NCBI GenBank assembly: GCA_016235585.1
Contig: JACRJY010000146.1
Location: 1 to 48,796, forward strand
Reading direction: 5' to 3'
Origin: Verrucomicrobiota bacterium
GTDB lineage: Bacteria > Verrucomicrobiota > Verrucomicrobiia > Limisphaerales > JACRJY01
DNA length: 48,796 bases
Shown here: positions 34,805 to 45,059 of the stretch, in pieces
How the letters are laid out: every line of letters begins with the position of its first letter
Position numbering within the stretch: position 1 is the first letter of the stretch
Translations under genes and position numbers: made by a program
The notes under the pieces: model-generated
What the model was told of the DNA's origin: nothing
Seen by the model: the letters and a program-made list of their open reading frames with translations, nothing else
Database searches by the model: none

Positions 34805-37800
34805 ATGCAGATCATTTGGAAATCGTTCGCCGTCGCCGCCGGGTTTGCCACCGTGTCCGCCCGCGCCGCGTCCGCGGATTTTGCGAAGGATGTCTTCCCC
34901 ATCCTCCAGCGCTCCTGCTTCGAGTGCCATGACGCGAAACTTCAAAAGGGCAAGCTGCGGCTCGACACGCGCGAACTCGCGTTCAAGAACCCCGAGGTCA
35001 TCGTCAGGGGCGACGCCGCGAAGAGTGAACTCTACCAGCGCATCATTCTGCCGAAGGGGCACGATGACATCATGCCGAGCCGGGGCGAGCCGCTCGCGAA
35101 GGCGCAGATCGGCGTGATCAAGGCGTGGATTGACGCAGGCGCGGTGTGGCCGGATGACGTGAAGGCAGGGAAGCATTGGGCGTATGTGAAGCCGAGCCGG
35201 CCAGCGGTGCCAAGGAGCGGCGACATTTTTGTCGCCGACCAATCCTCAAAACAAAAAATTGGAGGAACGAAAGGCGACAAGAATGTCGCCTCTCCGCGCA
35301 ATGCCATTGACGCCTTCATCCTCGCACGCCTGCAGAGGGAGGGGTTGAAGCCGTCGCCCGAAGCCGAACGCGCCACGCTCATCCGCCGCGTTTCGCTCGA
35401 CCTCATCGGCCTGCCCCCATCGCCGGCGGAGACGGATGCGTTTGTGAACGACAATGATCCGCGTGCTTACGAGAAGCTCGTGGACCGGTTGCTCGCCTCC
35501 GACCAGTTCGGCGTCCGCTGGGCGCGGCCGTGGCTCGACTACGCGCGCTACGCCGACTCGCACGGGTTTCAGCGCGACGACATCCGAGACCTCTGGCCGT
35601 ATCGCGACTGGGTGGTGAACGCGCTGAATTCCGACATACCTTTCACGCAATTCACGATTGAGCAACTTGCGGGCGACCTCCTGCCGAACGCCACCGAGGC
35701 GCAGAAGATTGCCACCGGCTTCAACCGCAGCGCGCCCACGAACGTCGAGGCCGGCACCGATCCCGAGGAGACGCGCGTGAACCAGATTCACGACCGCGTG
35801 AACACGCTCGTCATGACGTGGCTGGGCATGACGCTCGAATGCGCGCAGTGCCACGACCACAAATACGACCCGATCTCGCAGCGCGATTACTACGGCCTGT
35901 TCGCCTTCTTCAACAACACCGCGCTCGAAGCCGACCGCACGAACCCCAAGACGCCCGGCTCAATCCAGTTCAAAGGCCCGGCGCTGGAACTCACGGATGC
36001 GTCCACGCAGGGCGAGCGTGCCAAGTTGCGGACGCAGATCGCCGCCGTGGACGCGAAGCTTGCCGCGCTGGAAAAAAGCGCGACCGCCGGGCAACCGGAT
36101 GGGGAAGCCGCGCTTGGAAAGAAGGCCGCCGAGTCGCCGAAAGAATACGTCCTCGAAATCGCCGACTTCGATTCCACCGGCGGCGCAACGCACGAAATCC
36201 TCCCCGACAAGTCCGTGCTCATCAGCGGCGAGCCGGCGCCGGACAAGGACACCTACGTCATCGAGGTCCGCACCAAGCTCACGGACATTCGCGGCATCAA
36301 GCTCGAAGCCCTCGCCGATGATTCGCTCCCCGGCAAAGGCCCCGGCCGTGGTGACGAGAAGCGGCCCAACTTCGTGCTGAACAATTTCGTCGTGACGGCG
36401 GCTTCAGCGGGCAAGCCGGAGCCGGCAAAGCCGGTGAAGTTCAGTTCGGCCCGCGCTTCGTTCTCGCAGGGAAATTTTCCGGTGGCGAACCTGCTGAACA
36501 CCGACAACGACGCGCGCGGCGGCTGGGCCATCAACCCCAAGTTCCACGAATCGCACTGGGCCGTGTTGGAGACGGCGGAGCCGCTGGGCTTCGCGGACGG
36601 CACGGTGTTGCGTTTCAAGCTGGAGCAGGATTTCGGCGGCGGTCGCACCATCGGGCGCGTGCGCTTGAGCGCCATCACGGGCAACGTCGGCGGGCAGGCG
36701 TTGCCGGCGGAACTCGCCGAGGCGCTCGCGCGTCCCGCCGACAAGCGCACCGCGAAACAGAAGAAGGCGCTCGCGGACTACCGGCTCAAGCAAAACCCCG
36801 AGTTCGCGAGGCTGGAGAAGCAAAAGACGCAATTGGAGGCGCAACTGCGGAAGTTCAAGGCGCCGACCACGCTCGTGATGCAGGAGGACACGCCGCGCAT
36901 GAGCACGATTTTCATGCGCGGCGAATTCCGCACGCCGGGTGACAAAGTGGAGCCGCACACACCGGCGGTGTTGCATCCGCTGAAGCCGGTGGCAGCCGAC
37001 GTGAGGAGGCTCACTTCAAACTCGGAACTCGGAACGCGAAACGCGGAACAAAATCAGAGTCTCCTTACGTCGTCTCCTACACGTCTCGACCTCGCGCAAT
37101 GGCTCGTGAGCCGAGAGAACCCGCTCGTGGCGCGCGTCGTGGTCAATCGCTGGTGGGCCGAGTTGTTCGGCCACGGACTCGTCACCACGCCGGAGGATTT
37201 CGGCATCAAGGGCGAGACGCCCACGCATCCCGAGCTGCTCGACTGGCTCGCGGTCGAGTTCATGGACAACGGCTGGAGCATGAAGAAGCTGCTCAAGACC
37301 ATCGTGATGAGCGCGACCTACCGGCAGTCGTCGCGCGTCACGCCGGAACTTTTCGCGCGCGACGACCAGAATCTGTTTTACGCTCGCGGTCCGCGCCACC
37401 GCCTCGACGCCGAGAGCATTCGCGACAACGCGCTCGCCATCGCGGGCCTGTTGAGCCTCAAGCGGGGCGGCGAGCCCGTCAAACCGTATCAGCCCGACGG
37501 CCTGTGGGTGAAGGTCGGCGGGCAGCGTTACGACTACGACGTCAGCCCCGGAGAGGAAAAATATCGGCGCGGCATTTACGTGGTGTGGAAACGCGGCGCG
37601 CCGTATCCGAGCTTCGTGAACTTCGACGCCAACGCGCGCCTCGCCTGCCGCGTGAAGCGCCCGCGCTCCAACACCCCGCTCCAGGCGCTCACGTTGATGA
37701 ACGACCCCGTCTATGTCGAAGCCGCGATGGCCTTCGCCAAACGCGTGTTGACGGAGAAGCCGGCGGCGAACACCGACGAACGCATCACCCACGCCTTCCG

Positions 37801-38017
37801 GCTCGCCACCGGTCGCGTTCCACGTGCCGATGAACTGGCTACGCTCTCCAACCTGCTCTCCACCGAACGCACCGCGCGAACCACCGATGCGAAGGGCGCG
37901 AAAGAATTTGTCGGCAAGTTTGCATTGCCGCCCGGCATGAGCGCGGAGGAATTTGCCGCGTGGTATGCCATTGCGGCGGCGCTGCTGAATCTTGATGAAA
38001 CAATTTCCAAAGGTTGA
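34805..38017 (+). CDS. PSCyt1/PSCyt2(DUF1549)/PSD1(DUF1553) domain protein with two repeat insertions
   Basis: A 1070-residue exported protein. The signal peptide (to about A24) is followed by a planctomycete cytochrome c domain with the haem motif CFECH (38-42), then DUF1549/PSCyt2 ([21 protein letters not shown] to about 390, with a second CAQCH), a middle beta-rich region, and C-terminal DUF1553/PSD1 ([22 protein letters not shown] to the end). These proteins pair with DUF1501 proteins, as here (next start 4 bp after the stop). Two segments look inserted: the linker about 138-163 (DNA 35219-35291, AT-rich double hairpin) and about 735-750 (heptamer array 37014-37048). Function unknown; periplasmic redox or polymer degradation is often suggested. 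Confidence 0.92.
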   Translation: MQIIWKSFAVAAGFATVSARAASADFAKDVFPILQRSCFECHDAKLQKGKLRLDTRELAFKNPEVIVRGDAAKSELYQRIILPKGHDDIMPSRGEPLAKAQIGVIKAWIDAGAVWPDDVKAGKHWAYVKPSRPAVPRSGDIFVADQSSKQKIGGTKGDKNVASPRNAIDAFILARLQREGLKPSPEAERATLIRRVSLDLIGLPPSPAETDAFVNDNDPRAYEKLVDRLLASDQFGVRWARPWLDYARYADSHGFQRDDIRDLWPYRDWVVNALNSDIPFTQFTIEQLAGDLLPNATEAQKIATGFNRSAPTNVEAGTDPEETRVNQIHDRVNTLVMTWLGMTLECAQCHDHKYDPISQRDYYGLFAFFNNTALEADRTNPKTPGSIQFKGPALELTDASTQGERAKLRTQIAAVDAKLAALEKSATAGQPDGEAALGKKAAESPKEYVLEIADFDSTGGATHEILPDKSVLISGEPAPDKDTYVIEVRTKLTDIRGIKLEALADDSLPGKGPGRGDEKRPNFVLNNFVVTAASAGKPEPAKPVKFSSARASFSQGNFPVANLLNTDNDARGGWAINPKFHESHWAVLETAEPLGFADGTVLRFKLEQDFGGGRTIGRVRLSAITGNVGGQALPAELAEALARPADKRTAKQKKALADYRLKQNPEFARLEKQKTQLEAQLRKFKAPTTLVMQEDTPRMSTIFMRGEFRTPGDKVEPHTPAVLHPLKPVAADVRRLTSNSELGTRNAEQNQSLLTSSPTRLDLAQWLVSRENPLVARVVVNRWWAELFGHGLVTTPEDFGIKGETPTHPELLDWLAVEFMDNGWSMKKLLKTIVMSATYRQSSRVTPELFARDDQNLFYARGPRHRLDAESIRDNALAIAGLLSLKRGGEPVKPYQPDGLWVKVGGQRYDYDVSPGEEKYRRGIYVVWKRGAPYPSFVNFDANARLACRVKRPRSNTPLQALTLMNDPVYVEAAMAFAKRVLTEKPAANTDERITHAFRLATGRVPRADELATLSNLLSTERTARTTDAKGAKEFVGKFALPPGMSAEEFAAWYAIAAALLNLDETISKG
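35219..35291. repeat. GGCGACA double-hairpin repeat inside PSD1 gene
   Basis: Hairpins GGCGACA-TTTT-TGTCGCC (35219-35236) and AGGCGACA-AGAA-TGTCGCCT (35272-35291) are almost the same sequence inverted, separated by an AT-rich stretch with CCAAT/ATTGG pairing. The block is far more AT-rich than the gene around it and is translated as the linker between the cytochrome and DUF1549 domains. Confidence 0.85.
37014..37048. repeat. Heptanucleotide array CTCGGAA inside PSD1 gene
   Basis: Units CTTCAAA, CTCGGAA, CTCGGAA, CGCGAAA, CGCGGAA, period 7. Translated as about [12 protein letters not shown] in the linker before the conserved [13 protein letters not shown] segment of DUF1553. Confidence 0.8.
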
Positions 38018-38021
38018 TGCC

Positions 38022-39452
38022 ATGAATCCATCCGTCTCGCACCTCGACCTCCTCCACCGCCGGCAATTCTTTCAGCGCGCCGGTTTCGGCGTCGGCTCGA
38101 TGGCGCTCGCGTCGCTGTTGCGCGGTTCGCTGTTCGCCGCGCCGGCGAATCCGCTCTCCTCGAAGCACCCGATGTTCGCGCCGCGCGCGAAGCGGGTGAT
38201 TTTCCTGCACATGATTGGCGCGCCTTCGCAGCTCGACCTGTTCGAGCACAAGCCGGAACTCATCAAGCACGACGGCAAGGATTGCCCGGAGTCGCTGCTC
38301 AAGGGGCGGCGCTTCGCGTTCATCGGCGGCAAGATGCAGCTCGCGGGGACGAAGTTTAAGTTCGCGAAGCACGGGCGCAGCGGACAGGAGGTGTCGCAGT
38401 TGCTCCCGCACCTCGCGAAGGTCGCGGACGACATCGCCATCGTGAAGACGCTGCACACGGAGGAAATCAACCACGCGCCGGCGCAGATGTTTTTGCACAC
38501 GGGCTTCGGGCGCGGCGGGCGGCCGAGTTTCGGCTCGTGGGTGACTTACGGGCTCGGCACGGAGACTCAGGAGTTGCCCGCCTACACCGTGCTGCTCTCC
38601 GGTCCGCTCGGCGGCGCGGGCACGTCGCTGTGGCAGAATGGTTTTCTGCCGAGCGTGTATCAGGGCATCCAGTTTCGCTCCAGCGGCGACCCGGTGTTGT
38701 TTCTCAGCAATCCCAAGGGTCAGTCGCAGGCTGACCGTCGCCGCGTGTTCGACGCGGTGAAGGATTTGAATGAGCGCCAGCTCGCCGACGTGGGCGACCC
38801 GGAAATTGCCACGCGCATCAGCCAATACGAGATGGCGTTCAAGATGCAGACGAGCGTGCCGGAGTTGATGGACATCGCGCGCGAGCCGAAGTCCGTGCTC
38901 GACCTCTACGGCGCGAAGCCGGGCGCGTCGTCGTTCGCGAACAACTGCCTGCTCGCGCGCCGGCTTATCGAGCGCGGCGTGCGCGTGGTGGAACTTTACG
39001 ACGCCGATTGGGACCACCACGCCGGCCTCGCCACGCGCCTGCCCGCCAAGTGCAAGGACGTGGACCAGGCGATGGCCGGCCTCATCACCGACCTCAAGAC
39101 GCGCGGCCTGCTCGACGACACGCTGGTCATCTGGGGCGCGGAGTTCGGGCGCACGCCGTTGCGGCAGGGCATTGACGGCGACGGCAAGAGCACGAACCCC
39201 GGTCGCGACCATCACAAGGACGCCTACACGATGTGGCTCGCCGGCGGCGGCATCCGGGGCGGCATCACCTACGGCCGCACCGACGACTTCGGCTTCAGCC
39301 CGGTGGAGAATCCCGTCCACGTTCACGACCTCAACGCAACCGTGCTCCACCTCCTCGGCCTCGACCACGAGCGGCTCACCTTCAAGTATCAGGGCCGCGA
39401 GTTTCGCCTGACGGACATTCACGGGAATGTGGTGAAGGGGTTGCTGGCGTAG
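38022..39452 (+). CDS. DUF1501 family protein with Tat-like signal (PSD1 partner)
   Basis: A 476-residue DUF1501 protein. N-terminal [24 protein letters not shown] is a twin-arginine-type signal. Core motifs [61 protein letters not shown] and [17 protein letters not shown] are the family's predicted metal site. It follows the PSD1 gene by 4 bp, the usual pair in Planctomycetes and Verrucomicrobiota. ATG 38022 is preferred over an upstream in-frame ATG (37995) that overlaps the previous gene. It shares only family-level similarity with the DUF1501 at 5635-6762, which lacks the Tat signal. Confidence 0.93.
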   Translation: MNPSVSHLDLLHRRQFFQRAGFGVGSMALASLLRGSLFAAPANPLSSKHPMFAPRAKRVIFLHMIGAPSQLDLFEHKPELIKHDGKDCPESLLKGRRFAFIGGKMQLAGTKFKFAKHGRSGQEVSQLLPHLAKVADDIAIVKTLHTEEINHAPAQMFLHTGFGRGGRPSFGSWVTYGLGTETQELPAYTVLLSGPLGGAGTSLWQNGFLPSVYQGIQFRSSGDPVLFLSNPKGQSQADRRRVFDAVKDLNERQLADVGDPEIATRISQYEMAFKMQTSVPELMDIAREPKSVLDLYGAKPGASSFANNCLLARRLIERGVRVVELYDADWDHHAGLATRLPAKCKDVDQAMAGLITDLKTRGLLDDTLVIWGAEFGRTPLRQGIDGDGKSTNPGRDHHKDAYTMWLAGGGIRGGITYGRTDDFGFSPVENPVHVHDLNATVLHLLGLDHERLTFKYQGREFRLTDIHGNVVKGLLA

Positions 39453-39494
39453 GAAATACTCGCCTCCCGGTTGAAGCTTCGTTAGAAGTCAGCC

Positions 39495-40712
39495 ATGTCT
39501 GGTTCCGCCAAAACTCTGCTGACGGCGTTGTGCGTCGGCTTCATTGCCAATGTTTCCTTCGCCGGTGACTGGCCGCACTGGCGCGGGCTGCAGCGCAACG
39601 GCGTCTCTCCCGAAACCGGCTGGAGCGACATTTTTTCCGCTGGCACACCCGTCGTCGCGTGGAAGGCGAAGGTGAGGCTGGGCTTCTCGTCGTTCGCCGT
39701 CGCGCAGGGCCGCGCCTTCACGATGGGACACGCGAACGGCAAGGACACCGTGTTTGCCTTCGACGCCACGATGGGCAGGGAATTGTGGAAACACAGCTAC
39801 GAAGCGGAACTCGGCGACAAGTATTTCGAGGGTGGCACCACCGGCACGCCGACGGTGGATGGCGAGCGCGTGTTCGTGTTGAGCCGGTGGGGCGATGTTT
39901 TTTGCTTCGAGGCGGCGAGCGGGAAGATTGTCTGGTCGAAAAACGTGCAGAAGGAAACCGGCGTGCGCGTCCCCGACTGGGGCTTCACCGGCGCGCCGCT
40001 GGTGCATGAGAATCTGCTCATTCTGAATGTCGGCGAAGCGGGCCTCGCGCTCGACAAGGCCACGGGCAAAATCGTCTGGCGCTCGGCGGACGACAACGCC
40101 GGTTACTCGACGCCGCTGCCCATCAAGCGTGGCAACGACTGGCTCGCCGTCTTTGGCAACGGCTCCGCCTACGTGGCGGTGAATCCCCGCGACGGGACGG
40201 AAGCGTGGCGCATCAAGTGGCTCACCGAATACGGCGTCAACGCGAGCGACCCGATTGTGGAGGGCGACCGGATTTTTCTCTGCACCGGCTACGGCAAGGG
40301 CGGCGCGCTGTTTGAGTTGGGCGTGGCCGGGCCGAAGCAGATTTGGAAAACAAAACTGCTTCACACGCAGTTGAACGCCGCCGTGCTGTTCAAAGGCCAC
40401 CTCTACGGCGCGGACGGCGACACGACGGAGAAGGCGTCGCTCAAGTGCCTCGACTTCGCGACCGGCGTGGAAAAATGGGCGCAGCGCGGCTTCGGTTCCG
40501 GCGCGGTCATTGTGGCGGATGGCAGGCTCATCGCGCTCGGCGGCACGGGCGAACTGATGATTGCGCCCGCGTCGCCGGACGGCTTTAAGCCCACGGCCCG
40601 CGCGCAAGTGCTCGGCGGCAAGTGCTGGACTGCGCCCGTGCTGGCCAACGGCCTCCTCTACTGCCGCAATGGACGCGGCGACGTGGCGGTGGTGGATTTG
40701 CGGAAGAAATGA
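39495..40712 (+). CDS. Secreted PQQ-like beta-propeller protein
   Basis: A 405-residue exported protein. Signal peptide MSGSAKTLLTALCVGFIANVSFAG, then DWPHWRGLQRNGVSPETGW, the typical opening of PQQ-binding-like repeat proteins. At least five propeller repeats of the form VFAFDATMGRELWKHSY, VFCFEAASGKIVWSKN, LALDKATGKIVWRS, YVAVNPRDGTEAWRIKW and LKCLDFATGVEKWAQR. No catalytic site for a PQQ dehydrogenase is evident, so it may be a structural or binding protein. It lies 42 bp after DUF1501 and is probably in the same operon. Confidence 0.9.
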   Translation: MSGSAKTLLTALCVGFIANVSFAGDWPHWRGLQRNGVSPETGWSDIFSAGTPVVAWKAKVRLGFSSFAVAQGRAFTMGHANGKDTVFAFDATMGRELWKHSYEAELGDKYFEGGTTGTPTVDGERVFVLSRWGDVFCFEAASGKIVWSKNVQKETGVRVPDWGFTGAPLVHENLLILNVGEAGLALDKATGKIVWRSADDNAGYSTPLPIKRGNDWLAVFGNGSAYVAVNPRDGTEAWRIKWLTEYGVNASDPIVEGDRIFLCTGYGKGGALFELGVAGPKQIWKTKLLHTQLNAAVLFKGHLYGADGDTTEKASLKCLDFATGVEKWAQRGFGSGAVIVADGRLIALGGTGELMIAPASPDGFKPTARAQVLGGKCWTAPVLANGLLYCRNGRGDVAVVDLRKK

Positions 40713-40805
40713 CGGAGCGGGATGGGCGGCGGGAGTCCCTGACTTTTCAGCAGACATTTTTTGGACTCGCATAGCTCGTCCCTCCGAAGCGTTTCATTCC
40801 CGCAG

Positions 40806-40823
40806 GCGGGTCGCCCGCGCTCC
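40806..40823. repeat. GCGCTCC-type hairpin at convergent junction
   Basis: GCGGG-TCG-CCCGC followed by GCTCC, matching the hairpin-then-GCGCTCC layout of the elements at 3410, 25478 and 31607. Its end lies about 4 bp before the stop of the minus-strand methyltransferase gene, in the 114-bp convergent gap. Confidence 0.5.
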
Positions 40824-40826
40824 TTC

Positions 40827-41510
40827 CTATGTCTTGCGTGCGGCGACAATGAGATGCCGGCCGAGCAGCGAGGCGTCCGAGGCGGCGGTGCGCCAGAAGC
40901 TTTTCTCCTCCTCCGTTTCTGCCCGGCGCTCGCGGCGGCGGCAATACATCCGGGCGGGAACGGCCAGCAGGTGTTCGTGCAGATGCTTCGCCCGCGACAT
41001 CGGTTCCGGCACAAGCTCAATTTTGCCGAAGCCCGCGAGCTTGAGATAGAGGTAAAGCTGCGGCCATGACCACGGCATGATGTGCATGTGCGTGCCGGGG
41101 GTGATTTTCCCGGCGAGCGGGGGGAACGACGGAAAAAAACCACGCAGCAGAAACTGCAGCCGCGCCTGCGGATACCACACGTTCGGCGTCGTCACGATGA
41201 GCAGTCCGCTCGCGGGCAGGCGGCGGTGAAACTCGCGCAGCAGCAGCAGCGGGTTGCCCACGTGCTCCAGACCTTCGCAGCAGCAGATGAGGTCGTAGGC
41301 GCCGCAGTCCGTCGGCAGCGGCTGGTCGAGGTCGTGCTGCCAGATTTTGCGGTAGCCCTTCGCGTCGGCGTAGAGGTCAACGCCGTCGAGCGTCGCCCGG
41401 CCCGCCAGCCCCTCGGCGAGCCAGCCCGCGCCGGACGGGGCGTCGAGCACGGTCGTGAATTTCTTGTCGCGCAGAAATTCGAGGACGGCCTGTTTGCTGG
41501 AGAGTTGCAT
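40827..41510 (-). CDS. SAM-dependent methyltransferase
   Basis: A 227-residue class I methyltransferase. TVLDAPSGAGWLAEGLAG is motif I, LDGVDLYADAKG the acidic loop, YDLICCCEGLEHVGNP and PASGLLIVTTPNVWYPQARL the Methyltransf_11-like post-motifs. The C-terminal third is basic (RMYCRRRERRAET). It lies 6 bp after the next methyltransferase gene on the same strand; with it and the glycosyltransferase at 42328 it probably acts in polysaccharide modification. The substrate is unknown. Confidence 0.87.
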   Translation of the reverse strand: MQLSSKQAVLEFLRDKKFTTVLDAPSGAGWLAEGLAGRATLDGVDLYADAKGYRKIWQHDLDQPLPTDCGAYDLICCCEGLEHVGNPLLLLREFHRRLPASGLLIVTTPNVWYPQARLQFLLRGFFPSFPPLAGKITPGTHMHIMPWSWPQLYLYLKLAGFGKIELVPEPMSRAKHLHEHLLAVPARMYCRRRERRAETEEEKSFWRTAASDASLLGRHLIVAARKT

Positions 41511-41516
41511 CGCGAT

Positions 41517-42260
41517 TCACTTCGCCGGCTTCACCGCGCAGGCGATGATCGTGCGGCCCAGCAGCAGCGGCGTGGAATTCATCGCGCGGACGAGCGGCTC
41601 GTTGGCGGTGTCGAGGGTTTTGAAACGGTTGCGCTCTTTCGCCAGCGCGCGCGCGCCGAAAAGTTTGATGAACGGCCAGAGCACGACAAGTTTTGGGATG
41701 GCGGAGCGCTGCACCTTGTCAATGTGCGGCGTGACCTCGGCGAAGCCCGCGTCGAGCAGCGCGTGGGCGATGTAAAACCACGAGCAGGGGTTGATGTGGC
41801 CGCCCGTCGAGTAGAGCCGGCTGTGCTTCACGGGCAACGGGCCAAAGAGGTTCCAGAAGCCGAACGAGAGAAAGCGCAGGCGCGAGTTGAGGTTCAGAAT
41901 GTTCGGCGTGCTCAAGATGCAGACGCCGCCGGGCTTGAGCACGCGGCGCACCTCGCGCACGACGCGGCGGAAATCCTCCAGATGCTCGATGACTTCGGTG
42001 GCGGTGACGAGGTCGAAGCTCGCGTCGGGATACGGCAGCGGCTGCGTGTTGAGGTCGGCGATGTCCACGCGCTGGCCGGGGAGCTTCATCAGCTCATCGG
42101 TGTAATCACACGCGGCGGCCTCGGTCTGGAAGCGCTCCTTGAATTTCGCAATCAGCTCGCCCCGGCCCGCGCCGATGTCGAGGTGCTGTCGGAAGGCGCG
42201 CTGGCGGTGGAAGCCGTCGGCGAGTTCAAGAACTTTGGCGTAGATGTGGGCGGTGCTCAC
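41517..42260 (-). CDS. SAM-dependent methyltransferase
   Basis: A 247-residue class I methyltransferase: HLDIGAGRGELIAKF is motif I, FDLVTATEVIEHLEDFRRVV and LKPGGVCILSTPNILNLNSR are the Methyltransf_11/23 post-motifs, and the C-terminus is hydrophobic (LVVLWPFIKLFGARAL, LLLGRTIIACAV), suggesting membrane association. It lies between a glycosyltransferase gene (67 bp upstream on this strand) and another methyltransferase gene (6 bp downstream). Confidence 0.88.
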   Translation of the reverse strand: MSTAHIYAKVLELADGFHRQRAFRQHLDIGAGRGELIAKFKERFQTEAAACDYTDELMKLPGQRVDIADLNTQPLPYPDASFDLVTATEVIEHLEDFRRVVREVRRVLKPGGVCILSTPNILNLNSRLRFLSFGFWNLFGPLPVKHSRLYSTGGHINPCSWFYIAHALLDAGFAEVTPHIDKVQRSAIPKLVVLWPFIKLFGARALAKERNRFKTLDTANEPLVRAMNSTPLLLGRTIIACAVKPAK

Positions 42261-42327
42261 GCTGGTGCGGACAGTGGCTTAACCGAAGCCAGTTTGGCGT
42301 CCAAGACAATTCCGCGCCGCGCCGTGC

Positions 42328-43443
42328 TCACTCTGGCAAGTGCCGGCGATAGAGGGCGTCGAGTTTGTTGAGCATCGCGTCGAAGCTGTGCGCGGCCTCG
42401 ACGAGCGCGCGGCCCTGCTCCGCCAGGCGGCGGGTTTCGTCAACTTGTTCGAGCGCCTCCCGGATTTTGGCGGCGAGCGCGGCGGCATCGTTTGCGGGAA
42501 AGATGCGGCCCGTCTCGCCGTCGCGGATGATTTCCGGAATGCCGCCGATGTCGCTGCCGACGACGGGCGTGCCGCACGCCAGCGCCTGCAGGCCGATTTG
42601 CGGCACGCCTTCGTGGCGCGTCGAGGGGATCGCCAGCACCGCGAGGGCGCGCAGGATTTCCGGCACGTCCTCACGGTGGCCGGTGAAGGTCACGCGCTCG
42701 CGCACGCCGGCCTCGCGCGCGAGGTTTTCAAAATATTCCACCGGCGCGCCGCCGCCCACGACGACGAAATGGGCGCGCACGCCGGCGTCTTTGAGAATGC
42801 GGGCAGCCTTGAAAAACGCCGGATGCCCCTTCCACGACCGCAGCACGGAAACCATGCCGACGAGCGGCAGTCCTTTCGCTGCTTCGGGAATCGGCAGCGC
42901 CGCCCGCGCGTCGCCGGGCTGGAAGCGGTTCAAGTCAATGCCCGTCGGCACGGTGGAGATGCGGTCGTCCGGCAGGCCGAACAGTTCCTTGAAATGCGCG
43001 GTGATTTTGTCGCTCGTGGTGAGGACGTGGTCGGCGAGCGTGGTGAAGGCGTGGCGGCTCATCCACGGGTGCGGATAATCCACGTCAATGTGCCGGCTGC
43101 GAATGACGAGCGGCACGCGGGCAAGCCGCGCGGCCAGGCCGACCAGCCAGCCGTCGCGCGAGCTGTGGGTGTTGACGACGTGCGGTCGGATACGCCGAAG
43201 CCACGCGGCGGTCTGCAAGACCGTGAGGGGAAATTTCCAACGGGTGTCGTCGAAAATTTCACACGAAACACCGGCGGCCTTGGCGCGTTGGACTATTTCC
43301 GCCTTCGCCGGGGTCAGCAGCCAGACGTCGCTGCCGCGCTTTTGAAAGCCGGCGAGTTCCGCCAGCACGCGGTGCTCCTGCCCGCCCCAGCCGAGCGAGG
43401 CCTCGGAGTGGACGATGCGCCAGCGGCGGTGCGGGACGGTCAT
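42328..43443 (-). CDS. Glycosyltransferase family 4
   Basis: A 371-residue GT-B glycosyltransferase. The N-domain has SLGWGGQEHRVLAELAGF and VVNTHSSRDGWLVGLAARLA; the linker VSTVPTGIDLNRFQPGD-type segment is at about 165-180; the donor site STRHEGVPQIGLQALACGTPVVGSDIGGIPEII carries the E-x7-E pattern. It is the first gene of a three-gene minus-strand group with two methyltransferases, so a surface polysaccharide or exopolysaccharide role is likely. Confidence 0.92.
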   Translation of the reverse strand: MTVPHRRWRIVHSEASLGWGGQEHRVLAELAGFQKRGSDVWLLTPAKAEIVQRAKAAGVSCEIFDDTRWKFPLTVLQTAAWLRRIRPHVVNTHSSRDGWLVGLAARLARVPLVIRSRHIDVDYPHPWMSRHAFTTLADHVLTTSDKITAHFKELFGLPDDRISTVPTGIDLNRFQPGDARAALPIPEAAKGLPLVGMVSVLRSWKGHPAFFKAARILKDAGVRAHFVVVGGGAPVEYFENLAREAGVRERVTFTGHREDVPEILRALAVLAIPSTRHEGVPQIGLQALACGTPVVGSDIGGIPEIIRDGETGRIFPANDAAALAAKIREALEQVDETRRLAEQGRALVEAAHSFDAMLNKLDALYRRHLPE

Positions 43444-43491
43444 GCGCGGAGGTTTTGACGCGGGGGAAAGGCGGATTCAACTAAAAACCGC

Positions 43492-43519
43492 TTGCCAGCG
43501 CGGCGGCTTTGCCCATATT
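43492..43519 (+). promoter_or_regulatory. Probable promoter of tRNA-Ala
   Basis: TTGCCA (43492-43497) and CATATT (43514-43519) are spaced 16 bp apart, with the tRNA starting 17 bp later. Matches to the sigma70 consensus are 5/6 and 4/6. Confidence 0.55.
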
Positions 43520-43535
43520 ACCCGCCGCGTTGGTC

Positions 43536-43611
43536 GGGGTCGTAGCTCAGTTGGTAGAGCGTCTCGTTCGCAATGAGAAGGTCGCAGGTTCGATCCCTGT
43601 CGGCTCCACCA
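43536..43611 (+). tRNA. tRNA-Ala, anticodon CGC
   Basis: A 76-nt cloverleaf including an encoded CCA (43609-43611). The acceptor stem GGGGTCG/CGGCTCC contains the G3:U70 wobble pair that identifies alanine tRNAs. The D-arm is GCTC/GAGC, and the anticodon stem TCTCG/TGAGA closes loop TTCGCAA with CGC at positions 34-36, reading GCG. The T-arm GCAGG/CCTGT has loop TTCGATC. No integrase or repeated 3' end is found nearby, so it does not look like a used attachment site. Confidence 0.97.
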
Positions 43612-43765
43612 CCCGTGCGATGAACTGCCCCTCCTCCATGCATTTGAGCTGCCCTGACCGCCGCCCCGGTTTTCGCCCCGCTGCCGGCCCCGCCGTCCGG
43701 CCCGACACAGGGCTTGTCACGCTTTCGGGAACCTGTTAGACATTCCAACAACGACCAGCAAGCCT

Positions 43766-44977
43766 ATGCCAACATTTGCCTACGTAGCTCGTGAAGCGGC
43801 CAGCGGAAAGGAAATCCGCGCCTCCCTGGACGCCTCCAACGAACAGGCCGCCACGGCGGCGCTGTTGAACCGCAACCTGCTCGTCGTCTCCATCCAGGAG
43901 AAGGTGGGCAAGAAAGGCAAGACCAGCGGCGGCTCGGTGTCGCTGGCCGACCAGGTCGTCTTCACCCGCCAGCTGGCCACGATGATTGATGCCGGCCTGG
44001 CCATGGTGCAGTCGCTCCAGGCCCTGGCCGAGCAGACCACGAACAAGGTGATGCGCGACGTGATCAAGGACGTGTGCTCGCGTGTCGAGGGCGGCGACAA
44101 TTTCTCCGACGCGCTGCGCAAGCACCCGAAGGTGTTCGACAAGCTCTACTGCTCAATGATTGATGCCGGCGAAAAAGGCGGCATGCTGGCGGACATCCTG
44201 GCGCGCGTGGCGACCTTCCTCGAAAACCGCGCCCGCATGAACAAGAAGATCAAGTCCGCCATGATGTATCCCACGGCCGTCACCTGCGTGGCCCTCGGCA
44301 TCACGGCGTTCCTGCTCGTCAAGGTCGTGCCCGTCTTCGGCGAAATCTTCAGCGGCTTCGGCGCGAAACTGCCGACGCCCACCCAGTATCTGATCAACGT
44401 CAGCGAGTTCATGCAGAAATGGATCATCCTGCTCCTGGTCGGCGGCGGCGGCGGCGTCTATGGCTGGCTCTGGTATATCAAGACGCCGCCGGGCCGGGCC
44501 TTCTGGGACGCGCGGCGCATCAAGCTGCCCGTCTTCGGCGAGCTCGCGCACAAGATTGTCGTGGCGCGCTTCGCCCGCACCTTCTCCTCGCTCATCCGCA
44601 GCGGCGTGCCGATCCTGGAGGTGCTGAACATCGTCGCCAACACCTCCGGCCACGTCGGCATGGAGAAATGCATCCGCCTCGCGGCGGCGGACATCGAGAA
44701 GGGCGACGGCATCTCCACCGCGCTTTCCAAACACCCGATTTTCCCGACGATGATCATCCGCATGATGACCGCCGGCGAGCAGACCGGCAAAATCGACCAG
44801 ATGCTCGAGCGCGTGGCGAACTTCCTCGACGAGGAAATCGAGACGACGCTCTCCGGCCTCACCTCGCTCATCGAGCCGCTGCTCATCGTCTTCCTCGGCG
44901 TGGTCGTCGGCGGCATCGTGATCTGCATGTTCCTGCCGATCTTCAAGATGAGCGACATCATCAACCCGCCCAAGTGA
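43766..44977 (+). CDS. pilC: Type IV pilus / type II secretion inner-membrane platform protein
   Basis: A 403-residue PilC/GspF protein. It starts with the family opening MPTFAYVAREAASGKEIR and has two T2SSF domains (about 70-190 and 270-395), each with the LxxGVxxxxALxxL-type pattern (MIDAGLAMVQSLQALAEQ; LIRSGVPILEVLNIVANT) and the GE-type motifs MIDAGEKGGML and MMTAGEQTGKI. Three membrane helices lie near 172-190, 222-240 and 372-392. Neither the pilB/pilT ATPases nor a pilin are in the window. The downstream gene is a sigma-54 regulator, the type that often controls pili. Confidence 0.95.
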   Translation: MPTFAYVAREAASGKEIRASLDASNEQAATAALLNRNLLVVSIQEKVGKKGKTSGGSVSLADQVVFTRQLATMIDAGLAMVQSLQALAEQTTNKVMRDVIKDVCSRVEGGDNFSDALRKHPKVFDKLYCSMIDAGEKGGMLADILARVATFLENRARMNKKIKSAMMYPTAVTCVALGITAFLLVKVVPVFGEIFSGFGAKLPTPTQYLINVSEFMQKWIILLLVGGGGGVYGWLWYIKTPPGRAFWDARRIKLPVFGELAHKIVVARFARTFSSLIRSGVPILEVLNIVANTSGHVGMEKCIRLAAADIEKGDGISTALSKHPIFPTMIIRMMTAGEQTGKIDQMLERVANFLDEEIETTLSGLTSLIEPLLIVFLGVVVGGIVICMFLPIFKMSDIINPPK

Positions 44978-45059
44978 TCACCGCGCGCGGGCAGGTTCAC
45001 CCCGGCCATCGGCCGGCCGCGCGGCTGGCGTGGTTCGCCGCGTTGCGCTAGGTTCCGCC

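Noticed and set aside
43536..43611. tRNA-Ala as an integration (attachment) site for an island
   Set aside because: No integrase gene and no repeat of the tRNA 3' end is visible on either side; the neighbours are ordinary chromosomal genes.
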